64,000 nt of DNA from positions 186,001 through 250,000 of the forward strand of contig JAMPIU010000206.1 in NCBI GenBank assembly GCA_023667845.1, read 5' to 3'. Origin of the DNA: Dehalobacter sp. GTDB lineage: Bacteria; Bacillota; Desulfitobacteriia; Desulfitobacteriales; Syntrophobotulaceae. The position numbers and the translations under genes were made by a program. The notes beneath the pieces were generated by a model. It was not told where the DNA came from. It searched no databases and saw only the letters and a program-made list of their open reading frames with translations. Below, piece by piece: positions 24,847-32,642 of this stretch (the first letter of the stretch is position 1; each line of letters opens with the position of its first letter).

Positions 24847-26121
24847 TTATAGAACTCCCTTTAACAAATCAATAATAAGCAAAATCCCTGCTATGGCCAT
24901 GACTAGAACGATGACCCATCCTAAGATATTACTTATTCTCTTGTTTACATACTTACCCATAATCTTGTTATTATTAGCAATCAATATGATCAGTGTCATC
25001 AATGGTGGTGCTGCTAAACCATTTAAAACCGCTGAATAATATAGCGCCTTAATCGGGTCAATCCCCAACCAACTAATCACCATGCCAATGAGTGTAGAGA
25101 CCACAATAACCCCATAGAATCCCGGGGCAAGTCCGGCTTTTTTACTTAACCCCTCTTTCAAGCCAATCGTCTCAGCAACGGCATAAGCCGAAGAACCGGC
25201 TAATATCGGAACTGCCAGCAATCCTGTACCAATAATTCCAACAGCAAACAACAGATAAGCAAAATCACCGGCTAATGGCCTCAATGCCTCAGCTGCTTGT
25301 GTTGCCGTTCCAATATTGGTAATACCACTGGCATGTAGCGTTGCTGCCGTGGTAATGATGATAAAAAACATGATTGCCTGAGAAAAAAACATCCCTACGA
25401 TGGTATCCAAATCCATATTATTAACGTTTATCCTGGACACCACAGGTTCTTCAACGCCCATATCTGAAATTGTACCGTCAAAGATTTCCTCCTCAACCTC
25501 TTCTGATGCCTGCCAAAAAAATAAATACGGGGATATCGTGGTTCCTAAAATTGCCACAATATTGAGCAGATATTCTCTTGAAAAATGAAATTTTGGGAAC
25601 ACCGTGTTTTGTATTATGAGTCCCCAATCCAGTTTAATGATTAAGGCTGTCAAGACGTATGCCAACAGTGTCAAGGCCAGATACTTCAAAACTTTAGAAT
25701 AGGTTTTGTAGGTTACAAAAATCTCCAAAACAATGATCAATCCTGTCATGATGCATAGCCAAAAAAGGATAGGCAATCCCAGCAGCATTTGCGCCGCAGA
25801 AGCCATCGCTCCCAGATCCGCGCCAATATTAATTGTATTCGCAATCACTAACAAAGAAACCGATAAATATAACACCGGTTTAGAGTAATGGGCCAGAATT
25901 ACACCGGCCAGCCCTTTTCCGGTTACCATTCCGATACGGCCGCACATTTGCTGAATAACAACCATAAAAGGGAAAGAAAATAATGCCAGCCAAAGCTGGC
26001 TGAATCCGAATATCGCGCCTGTCTGTGAATAGGTAGCAATTCCGGAGGGGTCGTCATCAGCCGCGCCGGTGATAAAGCCAGGGCCAATTTTTTTAAATAA
26101 CCTTTTCAGGTAGTTCAACAT
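24847..26121 (-). CDS. NRAMP-related divalent metal transporter with altered ion site
   Basis: A 424-aa protein with 11 hydrophobic helices in the NRAMP order. Helix 1 reads GPGFITGAADDDPSGIATYS, keeping the metal-binding Asp but with DPSG instead of DPGN. Helix 6 reads GTTISPYLFFWQASEE, with the canonical MPHN replaced by SPYL. Loss of the methionine argues against manganese/iron selectivity and fits the NRAMP-related magnesium transporter (NRMT) branch. The start is ATG 26121 (MLNYLKR), 5 bases after AGGTGG. A structured leader (26146-26244) precedes it. Mg2+ as substrate is inference. Confidence 0.82.
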   Translation of the reverse strand: MLNYLKRLFKKIGPGFITGAADDDPSGIATYSQTGAIFGFSQLWLALFSFPFMVVIQQMCGRIGMVTGKGLAGVILAHYSKPVLYLSVSLLVIANTINIGADLGAMASAAQMLLGLPILFWLCIMTGLIIVLEIFVTYKTYSKVLKYLALTLLAYVLTALIIKLDWGLIIQNTVFPKFHFSREYLLNIVAILGTTISPYLFFWQASEEVEEEIFDGTISDMGVEEPVVSRINVNNMDLDTIVGMFFSQAIMFFIIITTAATLHASGITNIGTATQAAEALRPLAGDFAYLLFAVGIIGTGLLAVPILAGSSAYAVAETIGLKEGLSKKAGLAPGFYGVIVVSTLIGMVISWLGIDPIKALYYSAVLNGLAAPPLMTLIILIANNNKIMGKYVNKRISNILGWVIVLVMAIAGILLIIDLLKGVL

Positions 26122-26145
26122 ATGTACCACCTATAATTAATAATA

Positions 26146-26244
26146 GAGAGTGACGTACCTTAGCTAGATACTCACCCCGACATTTGACACGGCTCCATAA
26201 TAAACTACCAAGTATTAGTATCTAGTTAAAGTATTTCCACTCTC
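26146..26244 (-). promoter_or_regulatory. Structured leader before the NRAMP-like gene (possible riboswitch)
   Basis: Two nested perfect stems: GAGAGTG/CACTCTC (26238-26244 with 26146-26152) and CTAGATACT/AGTATCTAG (26217-26225 with 26164-26172). They enclose a 44-nt core containing GGAGCCGTG and GUCGGGGUG on the minus strand. The end lies 25 bases before the start codon, close to the ribosome site. It does not match the M-box, yybP-ykoY or NiCo consensus I know. Confidence 0.45.
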
Positions 26245-26575
26245 ATAAGTCATTCTTCTCCCATTCCGCAATGAATTTAGCAAGCTCCTTTTTCATTACA
26301 GGTATACGGCTGCCAGCCACGCCGCAGTTCAAACATATGTTATTTTTAAACCCTTGTGCGGTGCATTTATTAGAGACTTCCTGAGCACATCCATAGTTAG
26401 CGCACTCTTTGCACTTGAAAATAGGGTTTTTACAGAGATGTTCAGATTTTTCGCCCGAACATCTTGCAACATTATATTTTTCTTCTTCAGACATTTGAAT
26501 CGGACGTTTTTGATTTAGATAGCCGCCTCTCGCCCAATAGATGTTTTGATTTGGAACTACTCTTTGCCCTTCCAT
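26243..26575 (-). CDS. Cysteine-rich small protein
   Basis: A 110-aa cytosolic protein with ten cysteines, most in pairs: CKNPIFKCKECANYGC, CTAQ, CLNCG. This resembles a zinc or iron-sulfur knuckle protein. The N-terminus is basic and aromatic (NIYWARGGYLNQKRP). The C-terminus is a charged helix. It ends where the leader of the NRAMP-like gene begins, so transcription may run on. Family not recognised. Confidence 0.6.
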   Translation of the reverse strand: MEGQRVVPNQNIYWARGGYLNQKRPIQMSEEEKYNVARCSGEKSEHLCKNPIFKCKECANYGCAQEVSNKCTAQGFKNNICLNCGVAGSRIPVMKKELAKFIAEWEKNDL

Positions 26576-26947
26576 AATAAACTCTCCTCTGTAAAAGTTT
26601 CATTTCCCTTTATTTCTTTTATCACTGTATGTTAAATTGTCGTGAGCATATTACACAAAACCTAATTTGTTGATTTGAGTCCATTCAAATCTTATTTTTT
26701 TACAAACATGAGTTATATTTACTTATTACATCTTAATCTTATATCTATAAAAATTATTTGTCAACTAATTGTTCTAATTATATTTTGAATTATTTTTTTA
26801 ATAATTTTCAACATTTTGTTTCAATTTAACAGCTTACGTGATATGATGAGCACCCTAGGAGGAAAACGATTTCAATTGAAAATAATGAATTGTAGCTACT
26901 TTTTATACTCAAGGGTTGGGCAGATCTGCGTATGAGTCTGTTCAGCA
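26576..26947. other. AT-rich intergenic region without gene
   Basis: The region separates divergent genes. A lone AGGAGG at 26857-26862 is followed only by an 8-codon frame (ATT start, stop TAG). I see no convincing promoter pair, RNA gene or remnant. Confidence 0.4.
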
Positions 26948-29506
26948 ATGGAAGCTAAACAGCGCAAAAATAAGGAGGTTATCAATATAAAAAATCAAGA
27001 CACCAAAATTTTAGTTACAGGCGATATATGTATCAACACACTGTTGTGGAGTACATCTCCACAGGAAAATGATGGTTTGAACCGGCAAAATAATAATCTT
27101 CATAGTATATCAAAGCCAGGAGAAGCATTGCTTTTGGCCGAAATGACCACTTTAGCGACAGGAAAGCAAATTATTTCTCCATCTATTCCCAAGGACATCG
27201 GCTCTTTTACGAATCAGTTTTTACACTCATTTGTTGAGATCGAGCCTTTCCCCTCTTCTGCCGGCAGTAAAGAGGCTAAGGTCTACAGAGTGAGCAGATT
27301 TATGGGGTTTGCTGGCAAGGAAAGTGAAAAGCCGGTGCTGCTCCCTATTGATACCTCAGATGCCCAAACCGTTATTATAGATGACGAAGACAATGGTTTC
27401 AACAATGATGACAGCTACTGGCCGTTAGTGATTAAAGACACGGGAAAAACACCTATTATTCTTTATAAAATGAATAATCCAATTGGAGGAAGCGCACTTT
27501 GGCAGCACTTAGAACAGCATCAATTTGACAGGACTATCGTCATCATTAATGCCGACAACCTCCGTTCAAAAGGTGTCAATATCAGCAAAAGCCTATCTTG
27601 GGAAAAAACGGCGCTTGATTTTGTCTGGCAGCTTAGCAATAACCCAAACCTGTCCTTTTTGTCAACATGCAGACACCTTGTTGTCCTCTTTGGACTGGAA
27701 GGCGTTATTTATTATAAAAACGACGGTATCCCCGAAGCCTACTTATACTTTTTGCCTTACGAGTGCGAGGGGGATTTTATGCGCAACAACCTTGGGAAAA
27801 TGTTCGGGATTACTTCCGTTTTTGTCGCGGGGCTTTCGGCAGTCATTGCAGGTGGAGAAGCGACTGAGCTTTCAACCCTCATTTCCCAAGGCATTCACGA
27901 AGGGATGATTGCAATCAGAAAATACTTTGATTTTGGTTTCGGGGAAAATCCGGATTGTTGTCTTTTTCCAAATCCTTTAATATTTGAGCGAAACTCAAAC
28001 GATACGACTCTTCTGGAATATGTTCAGGATGTAAAGATTCCCAATATTTTAAACAGAGACCATCAGGACAGCTGGTTCATCTTACAGGGAAAAAGCTCGG
28101 CGAGTATTGCGCAAATGGCCTTTGACCTGGTTAAAAACGGAGAGGAAAACGTCCTTAAGCATATACCTACCGCTAGATTTGGCAAGCTGAAGACAGTCGA
28201 CAGGACCGAAATTGAGAGCTATCGGACAATACACAATTTGATTTCGGAATACATCTCATCCAAGAATGTCACCCGCCCCCTTTCCATCGCTGTTTTTGGA
28301 ACGCCCGGTTCGGGGAAATCCTTCGGACTTACAGAAATGGCCACCAGCACCTTCCCCGAAGACATTCAAAAGATAAATTATAACCTTTCCCAATTTCAAT
28401 CACCGCTTGAACTGCAAAAGACATTCCACAAAATCAGCGATATAAATCTTCTTGGAAAAATTCCGCTGATTGTATTTGATGAATTCGACTCTTTCTTTGG
28501 AGGAAACCTCGGATGGCTCAAACATTTTCTGTCGCCTATGCAGGATGGTGTTTACAGAGCTGAAGAAACCTTTCATCCGATCGGAAGGGCGATTTTCGTT
28601 TTTGCCGGTGGAACCAGCAGCTCCTTTTCTGAATTCTGCGGAGAGAAAATCGAAGACGAAGATGAAAAGCGGGTATTTTTAAAAGAGTTTAGGTCTACTA
28701 AGGGGCCTGATTTTGTTATCCGTTTGAGGGGTTATATCAATATACTCGGTCCCAATCAGAGCGATGATAACGACCAACTCTTCATGATTAGAAGGGCTAT
28801 GCTGATGCGTTCATTAATTGAACAAAAGCTTCCTCACTTAATCAACGAAAATGGAGAGGCACAAATAGACAACGATGTTCTTCGGGCAATGCTCAAAATA
28901 CCAAGGTACAAGCATGAGTCAAGATCGTTGGAAGTAATTATGGATATGAGCATTCTGACGCATGCAAAAAAATGGGTGCAATCATTTTTACCTCCAAAGG
29001 AACAGCTCAAGCTTCATCTTGATGAAAAATTGTTCTTGAGGTATATGATGCACGATGCTATTTTTGGTGAAAAAATCGATACGATTGCTCAACTTATAAG
29101 AGGAAAATTCAATGTTCTGGAAGGTGCTGTTTCTGTTAACGGTGACGATATTTCCTTGCCATGGAAGAAGCTTTGCGAACCGCAAAAAAACTTTTATAGG
29201 GATCACATTAAAAATATCCCTGAGGCACTTTTGCTAATACAATACGACGTCATGTATGTTGATGATAAAACAGAGAATTTGGTTTTTTCGGAAGATGAAC
29301 TTAAAGTACTTACCCAATTTGAGTATAAACGCTGCAAAAATTATATACAGGCAAAAGATATAAGCTCCGGACATGCCTGTGTACTCTCCACAGAGGAAGC
29401 CAAAACACAGATTTATCAGATGATCAGTCTCTGGTCCGCTGCTCTTGCCGAGTCAAATTTCAAGTTGGAAAAGCTCAAATTTGTAAACCAGTGCAATATG
29501 TTATAA
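26948..29506 (+). CDS. PfkB-like / AAA+ ATPase / RyR-like multidomain protein
   Basis: 852 aa, cytosolic. Residues 18-340 resemble a ribokinase/PfkB-like fold (ILVTGDICIN; TVIIDDEDNGFN; FDRTIVIINADNLRSKGVNIS; CRHLVVLFGLEGVIYY) without an obvious catalytic GAGD motif. Residues 430-700 are an AAA+ ATPase: Walker A GTPGSGKS (about 453-460), Walker B LIVFDEFDSFF (about 506-516), sensor-1-like AIFVFAGGTSS. The C-terminus (about 735-845) resembles a RyR repeat (RDHIKNIPEALLLIQYDV; DELKVLTQFEYKRC). The gene stands alone. An AAGGAGG lies inside the frame (26972-26978), 8 bases before an ATA at 26987, so initiation there rather than at ATG 26948 is possible. A sensory or defence ATPase is inferred. 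Confidence 0.75.
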   Translation: MEAKQRKNKEVINIKNQDTKILVTGDICINTLLWSTSPQENDGLNRQNNNLHSISKPGEALLLAEMTTLATGKQIISPSIPKDIGSFTNQFLHSFVEIEPFPSSAGSKEAKVYRVSRFMGFAGKESEKPVLLPIDTSDAQTVIIDDEDNGFNNDDSYWPLVIKDTGKTPIILYKMNNPIGGSALWQHLEQHQFDRTIVIINADNLRSKGVNISKSLSWEKTALDFVWQLSNNPNLSFLSTCRHLVVLFGLEGVIYYKNDGIPEAYLYFLPYECEGDFMRNNLGKMFGITSVFVAGLSAVIAGGEATELSTLISQGIHEGMIAIRKYFDFGFGENPDCCLFPNPLIFERNSNDTTLLEYVQDVKIPNILNRDHQDSWFILQGKSSASIAQMAFDLVKNGEENVLKHIPTARFGKLKTVDRTEIESYRTIHNLISEYISSKNVTRPLSIAVFGTPGSGKSFGLTEMATSTFPEDIQKINYNLSQFQSPLELQKTFHKISDINLLGKIPLIVFDEFDSFFGGNLGWLKHFLSPMQDGVYRAEETFHPIGRAIFVFAGGTSSSFSEFCGEKIEDEDEKRVFLKEFRSTKGPDFVIRLRGYINILGPNQSDDNDQLFMIRRAMLMRSLIEQKLPHLINENGEAQIDNDVLRAMLKIPRYKHESRSLEVIMDMSILTHAKKWVQSFLPPKEQLKLHLDEKLFLRYMMHDAIFGEKIDTIAQLIRGKFNVLEGAVSVNGDDISLPWKKLCEPQKNFYRDHIKNIPEALLLIQYDVMYVDDKTENLVFSEDELKVLTQFEYKRCKNYIQAKDISSGHACVLSTEEAKTQIYQMISLWSAALAESNFKLEKLKFVNQCNML

Positions 29507-29916
29507 AACAAACCTTTTCAAAGTCAGTACTGTTTTCATTTTTATAAGGCTCAATATCCCGAATATTTCAAAGTACATCAGAACTACACTCTCTACGTGC
29601 CTTGAGGATACAAAATTGATGTCGCTTAATGCTGTTGGCCCCTTGGCGGAAGCATGATTCTTTTAGATTTTTAATTGAAATACACTTTTATTCTCTATCT
29701 ATTGTTCATTTCTCCATCTATTGTTCATTTGTGATATGCAGAATTTTTCAAATCATCATTACAGAATTTTTTTGTCAATATTCCCGAATCGTCTTCATAA
29801 TCAACTTTCGATATAGGCTATTCCTATTTTGCATAATAGAAATTGTTCTTGATTAGCTCAAAATAACTGTCAAACTCTTTTGCATACTACATCTGCGTCA
29901 AGTACATCCCGGTTTT
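29507..29916. other. AT-rich intergenic region, no gene identified
   Basis: Low GC stretch after the 852-aa gene, with a direct echo (TCTATTGTTCATTT repeated at about 29698 and 29717). No intrinsic terminator, RNA or protein remnant that I can support. Confidence 0.35.
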
Positions 29917-30033
29917 TCAAAATCGCTGCTGGCCACAGGAGGGATATACAAAGTGGCTTAGCTGAGTCGCAAGGATATTTCTTGATATTTTAAGTGTATA
30001 ACAGTTTAGGATAAGGTCATTTTTCTTAGACAT
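29917..30033 (-). CDS. Possible 38-aa protein with a strong ribosome site
   Basis: ATG 30033 lies 5 bases after AGGGGAGGTG. The frame encodes 38 residues (MSKKNDLILNCYTLKISRN...) and stops at 29917. It contains two cysteines and no clear membrane helix. It runs divergently from the multicopper oxidase. It could be a real small protein or the first codons of a lost gene. Confidence 0.3.
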   Translation of the reverse strand: MSKKNDLILNCYTLKISRNILATQLSHFVYPSCGQQRF

Positions 30034-30099
30034 GTTTTCACCTCCCCTATGACTTATCCATAAAATATTGCGAGATATATTTTAGAAAGGAGAATCATT

Positions 30100-31902
30100 T
30101 TGGCAAATCCACTTGATCCAAACACGATACCCAAATTTGTAAATCAATTGGTTGTTCCCCCGGTCTACGAACCAACTGTGGTTAAATGCCCTAAAACCGG
30201 GAAAATTATAAGTCATGATTATACCGTAACAGTCAGCCAGTTTAATCAGCAAATATTACCGCAGGGTTTCCCGGAAACCACTGTGTGGGGTTACGGCGGT
30301 CAGGTTAAAGACCCTCAAACAGGCGAAATTATTCCCGATTTCCGCTTCTCTCCCGGTGCTACGTTTGAAGCGGTGCGCGACATTCCTGTGAATGTACAAT
30401 GGGTAAACAATCTTACCGGTCCCCATTTGCTTCCGGTTGATCCGACCCTGCATTGGGCCGATCCCAATGGTATGGGTATGCCTATGCCCCCATTTCCACC
30501 CTTCCCTCCCGGTTTTCCTTTGGCCCAAAGTCCTGTTCCCATTGTTACCCACCTGCATGAAGGCGAAACCGAATCAGCTTCAGACGGTCATCCAGACGCA
30601 TGGTTTACAGCAGGAGAGGTGATAAAAGGGCCCGCCTTTGTCAAATCCCTTTACCACTATTTCAACACTCAACCACCTACAACATTATGGTACCACGACC
30701 ATGCTCTGGGCATAACCCGTCTCAATGTTCTTATGGGACTTGCAGGTTTCTACCTGTTACGTGATCCTCATAATCCCCTCGATAAACACAGGTCAGTTTT
30801 ACCGAAAGGCAAATTTGAAATCCCAATAGCCATTCAGGACAGGTCATTTAACACCGACGGATCACTTAATTACCCCAATGTCGGTGTCAACCCTGATATT
30901 CATCCCTATTGGGTACCGGAGTTTTTCGGTGATACAATTATGGTTAATGGCAAAGTCTGGCCTAACCTGGATGTGGAGCCAAGACAATACCGCTTTAGAG
31001 TTCTAAACGGTTCTAACGCCCGGTTCTACAACCTGACGTTTTCCAACGGGATGCCGTTTGTTCAAATCGGCACTGACGCTGGCTATCTGCCAAGGCCCGT
31101 TCAATTATCCTCTTTGCTGATTGCCCCAGGCGAGAGAGCGGATATACTTGTGGACTTTTCATCATTATTACCTGGTACGAAACTAATTCTAGGCAACGAC
31201 GCTCCAACACCCTTCCCAACAGGGGATCTGCCCGATCCTCTTACTACAGGGCAGGTAATGCAGTTTACAGTTCTCGCCAAACCTGTTGTTGTTCCTCCCC
31301 GACTTCCGCGTCGCCTGAATTTTATAACGCCTTTGTTCCCAAACGCCAAAAAGCGAACGCTTGTGCTGGTTGAAGTTATGGGGCCAAACGGTCCTGTAGA
31401 AGTACTATTAGACGGCCAAAGATGGAGCGCTCCTATTTCCGAGCTCCCATTAGTCGGATCGACAGAAGATTGGGAATTGGTTAATCTTACAGCAGACACT
31501 CATCCTATTCATTTGCACCTGGTCTCATTCCAGTTAGTAAGTCGTCAAGCGTTCCTTGCTACTCAGTATACGAACGATTGGATAGCTCTAAATGGTATGC
31601 CGCCGCTCGATCACCCAACCAAGGTACTGCCGGTAAAACCTTATCTACTGCAAGGTCCTGTTGGTCCTCCTGCAAATGAGAAAGGTTGGAAAGATACAAT
31701 CAGGGCTAACCCTGGCGAAGTAACCACTATCCGGGTTCGGTTTGCTCCCCAAGATGCTTCGATATTTACTTTTCCCGGGCTCAATCTTTATCCGTTTAAC
31801 CCTTCAAAAGGACCCGGATATGTTTGGCACTGTCATATTCTTGAACACGAAGATAATGAGATGATGCGGCCATTGAAGGTCAGAACAATCTTTCCATTTT
31901 AA
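30100..31902 (+). CDS. Multicopper oxidase, CotA-like
   Basis: 600 aa, three cupredoxin domains. All four copper motifs are present: HLHEGE (about 152), WYHDHALG (about 199), HPIHLHL (about 468) and the C-terminal HCHILEHEDNEMM (about 576), with Met as axial ligand of the type 1 copper. There is no signal peptide, as in the spore-coat laccase CotA of Bacillus. TTG start with AAAGGAG upstream. A Met/Pro-rich insertion (residues 125-145, MGMPMPPFPPFPPG) lies just before the first copper motif. Laccase, bilirubin oxidase or Mn oxidase activity are all possible; a spore-coat role is the best guess. Confidence 0.88.
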   Translation: MANPLDPNTIPKFVNQLVVPPVYEPTVVKCPKTGKIISHDYTVTVSQFNQQILPQGFPETTVWGYGGQVKDPQTGEIIPDFRFSPGATFEAVRDIPVNVQWVNNLTGPHLLPVDPTLHWADPNGMGMPMPPFPPFPPGFPLAQSPVPIVTHLHEGETESASDGHPDAWFTAGEVIKGPAFVKSLYHYFNTQPPTTLWYHDHALGITRLNVLMGLAGFYLLRDPHNPLDKHRSVLPKGKFEIPIAIQDRSFNTDGSLNYPNVGVNPDIHPYWVPEFFGDTIMVNGKVWPNLDVEPRQYRFRVLNGSNARFYNLTFSNGMPFVQIGTDAGYLPRPVQLSSLLIAPGERADILVDFSSLLPGTKLILGNDAPTPFPTGDLPDPLTTGQVMQFTVLAKPVVVPPRLPRRLNFITPLFPNAKKRTLVLVEVMGPNGPVEVLLDGQRWSAPISELPLVGSTEDWELVNLTADTHPIHLHLVSFQLVSRQAFLATQYTNDWIALNGMPPLDHPTKVLPVKPYLLQGPVGPPANEKGWKDTIRANPGEVTTIRVRFAPQDASIFTFPGLNLYPFNPSKGPGYVWHCHILEHEDNEMMRPLKVRTIFPF

Positions 31903-31944
31903 CCATAAACACTTAGGTAACGTTATCATTGCTTTAACAATTAT

Positions 31945-31980
31945 GCACCTCCTCTTTTAGCAAGGGGGTGCTATTTTTTT
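31945..31980 (+). terminator. Terminator of the multicopper oxidase gene
   Basis: GCACCTCC (31945-31952) pairs with GGGGGTGC (31964-31971) around an 11-base loop, followed by ATTTTTTT. Confidence 0.75.
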
Positions 31981-32113
31981 CTTTGATAATACTTCAGCAG
32001 CGGTATGGGGGTCTATTTTCTTTCCATGTGGTTTTATAGCAACAATTCGGAGAAGGTTTAGGTTTTCACTCTCATCCGGGATTTATCTATGTCTATACAA
32101 TACGCTTAGTCGT

Positions 32114-32142
32114 TTTTCGACAAAAGTACGCAAATTTCGACA
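32114..32142 (-). promoter_or_regulatory. Two tandem Spo0A-box-like sites
   Basis: The minus strand carries TTTTGTCGAAAAA (around 32116-32122) and TGTCGAA (32136-32142), 20 bases (two helix turns) apart. Both fit the 0A box TGTCGAA; the first matches the extended consensus. No gene start lies close on either side, so the target is unclear. The rest of 31981-32270 holds no gene. Confidence 0.4.
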
Positions 32143-32269
32143 TGTTGCGTTTGAGAAAACATATCGACGGCTCGATTCTCTTAATAAATCAATATCAAGA
32201 ATGTGATTCGGTTAATACTTTGGTGTATTTACACAAAAAACTTGTTGAAAAATAGTGTAAAACGCATAT

Positions 32270-32301
32270 AAAAACAGTAAGCCCGCATGAATAGCGGGCT
32301 T
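32270..32301 (-). terminator. Terminator behind tRNA-Ala
   Basis: AAGCCCGC (32279-32286) pairs with GCGGGCTT (32294-32301) around a short loop. On the minus strand it is followed by ACTGTTTTTAT. Confidence 0.75.
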
Positions 32302-32313
32302 TTAGACGAATTT

Positions 32314-32389
32314 TGGTGGAGATGATGGGATTCGAACCCACGACCTCTTACATGCGAAGCAAGCGCTCCCCCAGCTGAGCTACATCCCC
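32314..32389 (-). tRNA. tRNA-Ala (CGC anticodon)
   Basis: A 76-nt cloverleaf with encoded CCA. The acceptor stem GGGGATG/CATCTCC contains the G3-U70 pair that identifies alanine tRNAs. D-arm GCTCAGCTGGGGGAGC, anticodon stem-loop CTTGC-TTCGCAT-GTAAG with anticodon CGC, T-arm with GGTTCGAATC. It reads GCG codons. Confidence 0.97.
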
Positions 32390-32642
32390 ACTGTTTTAAA
32401 ATGAAAAACAATTATTCAATTCACACGACTATTATTATACTGAATAATCCTAATTTTCGCTAGAGTTAGATAAATAAAAATTATGATTCCGGAACTGTTT
32501 TTTGATAAACACTTGATTCTGACGAGAAACGCAGATGTACTGAACTGTATCCGGCAACATTTAAAGGAAAACAGCAGGTCAGCGTGGAATATATTACCTC
32601 TTCAATGCTATAACTATTCTATTACACTCGGAGGATGAAAAC

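Noticed and set aside
32229-32411. Minus-strand open frame of 60 codons
   Set aside because: It covers the tRNA-Ala gene and its terminator; the apparent protein is a read-through of the tRNA.
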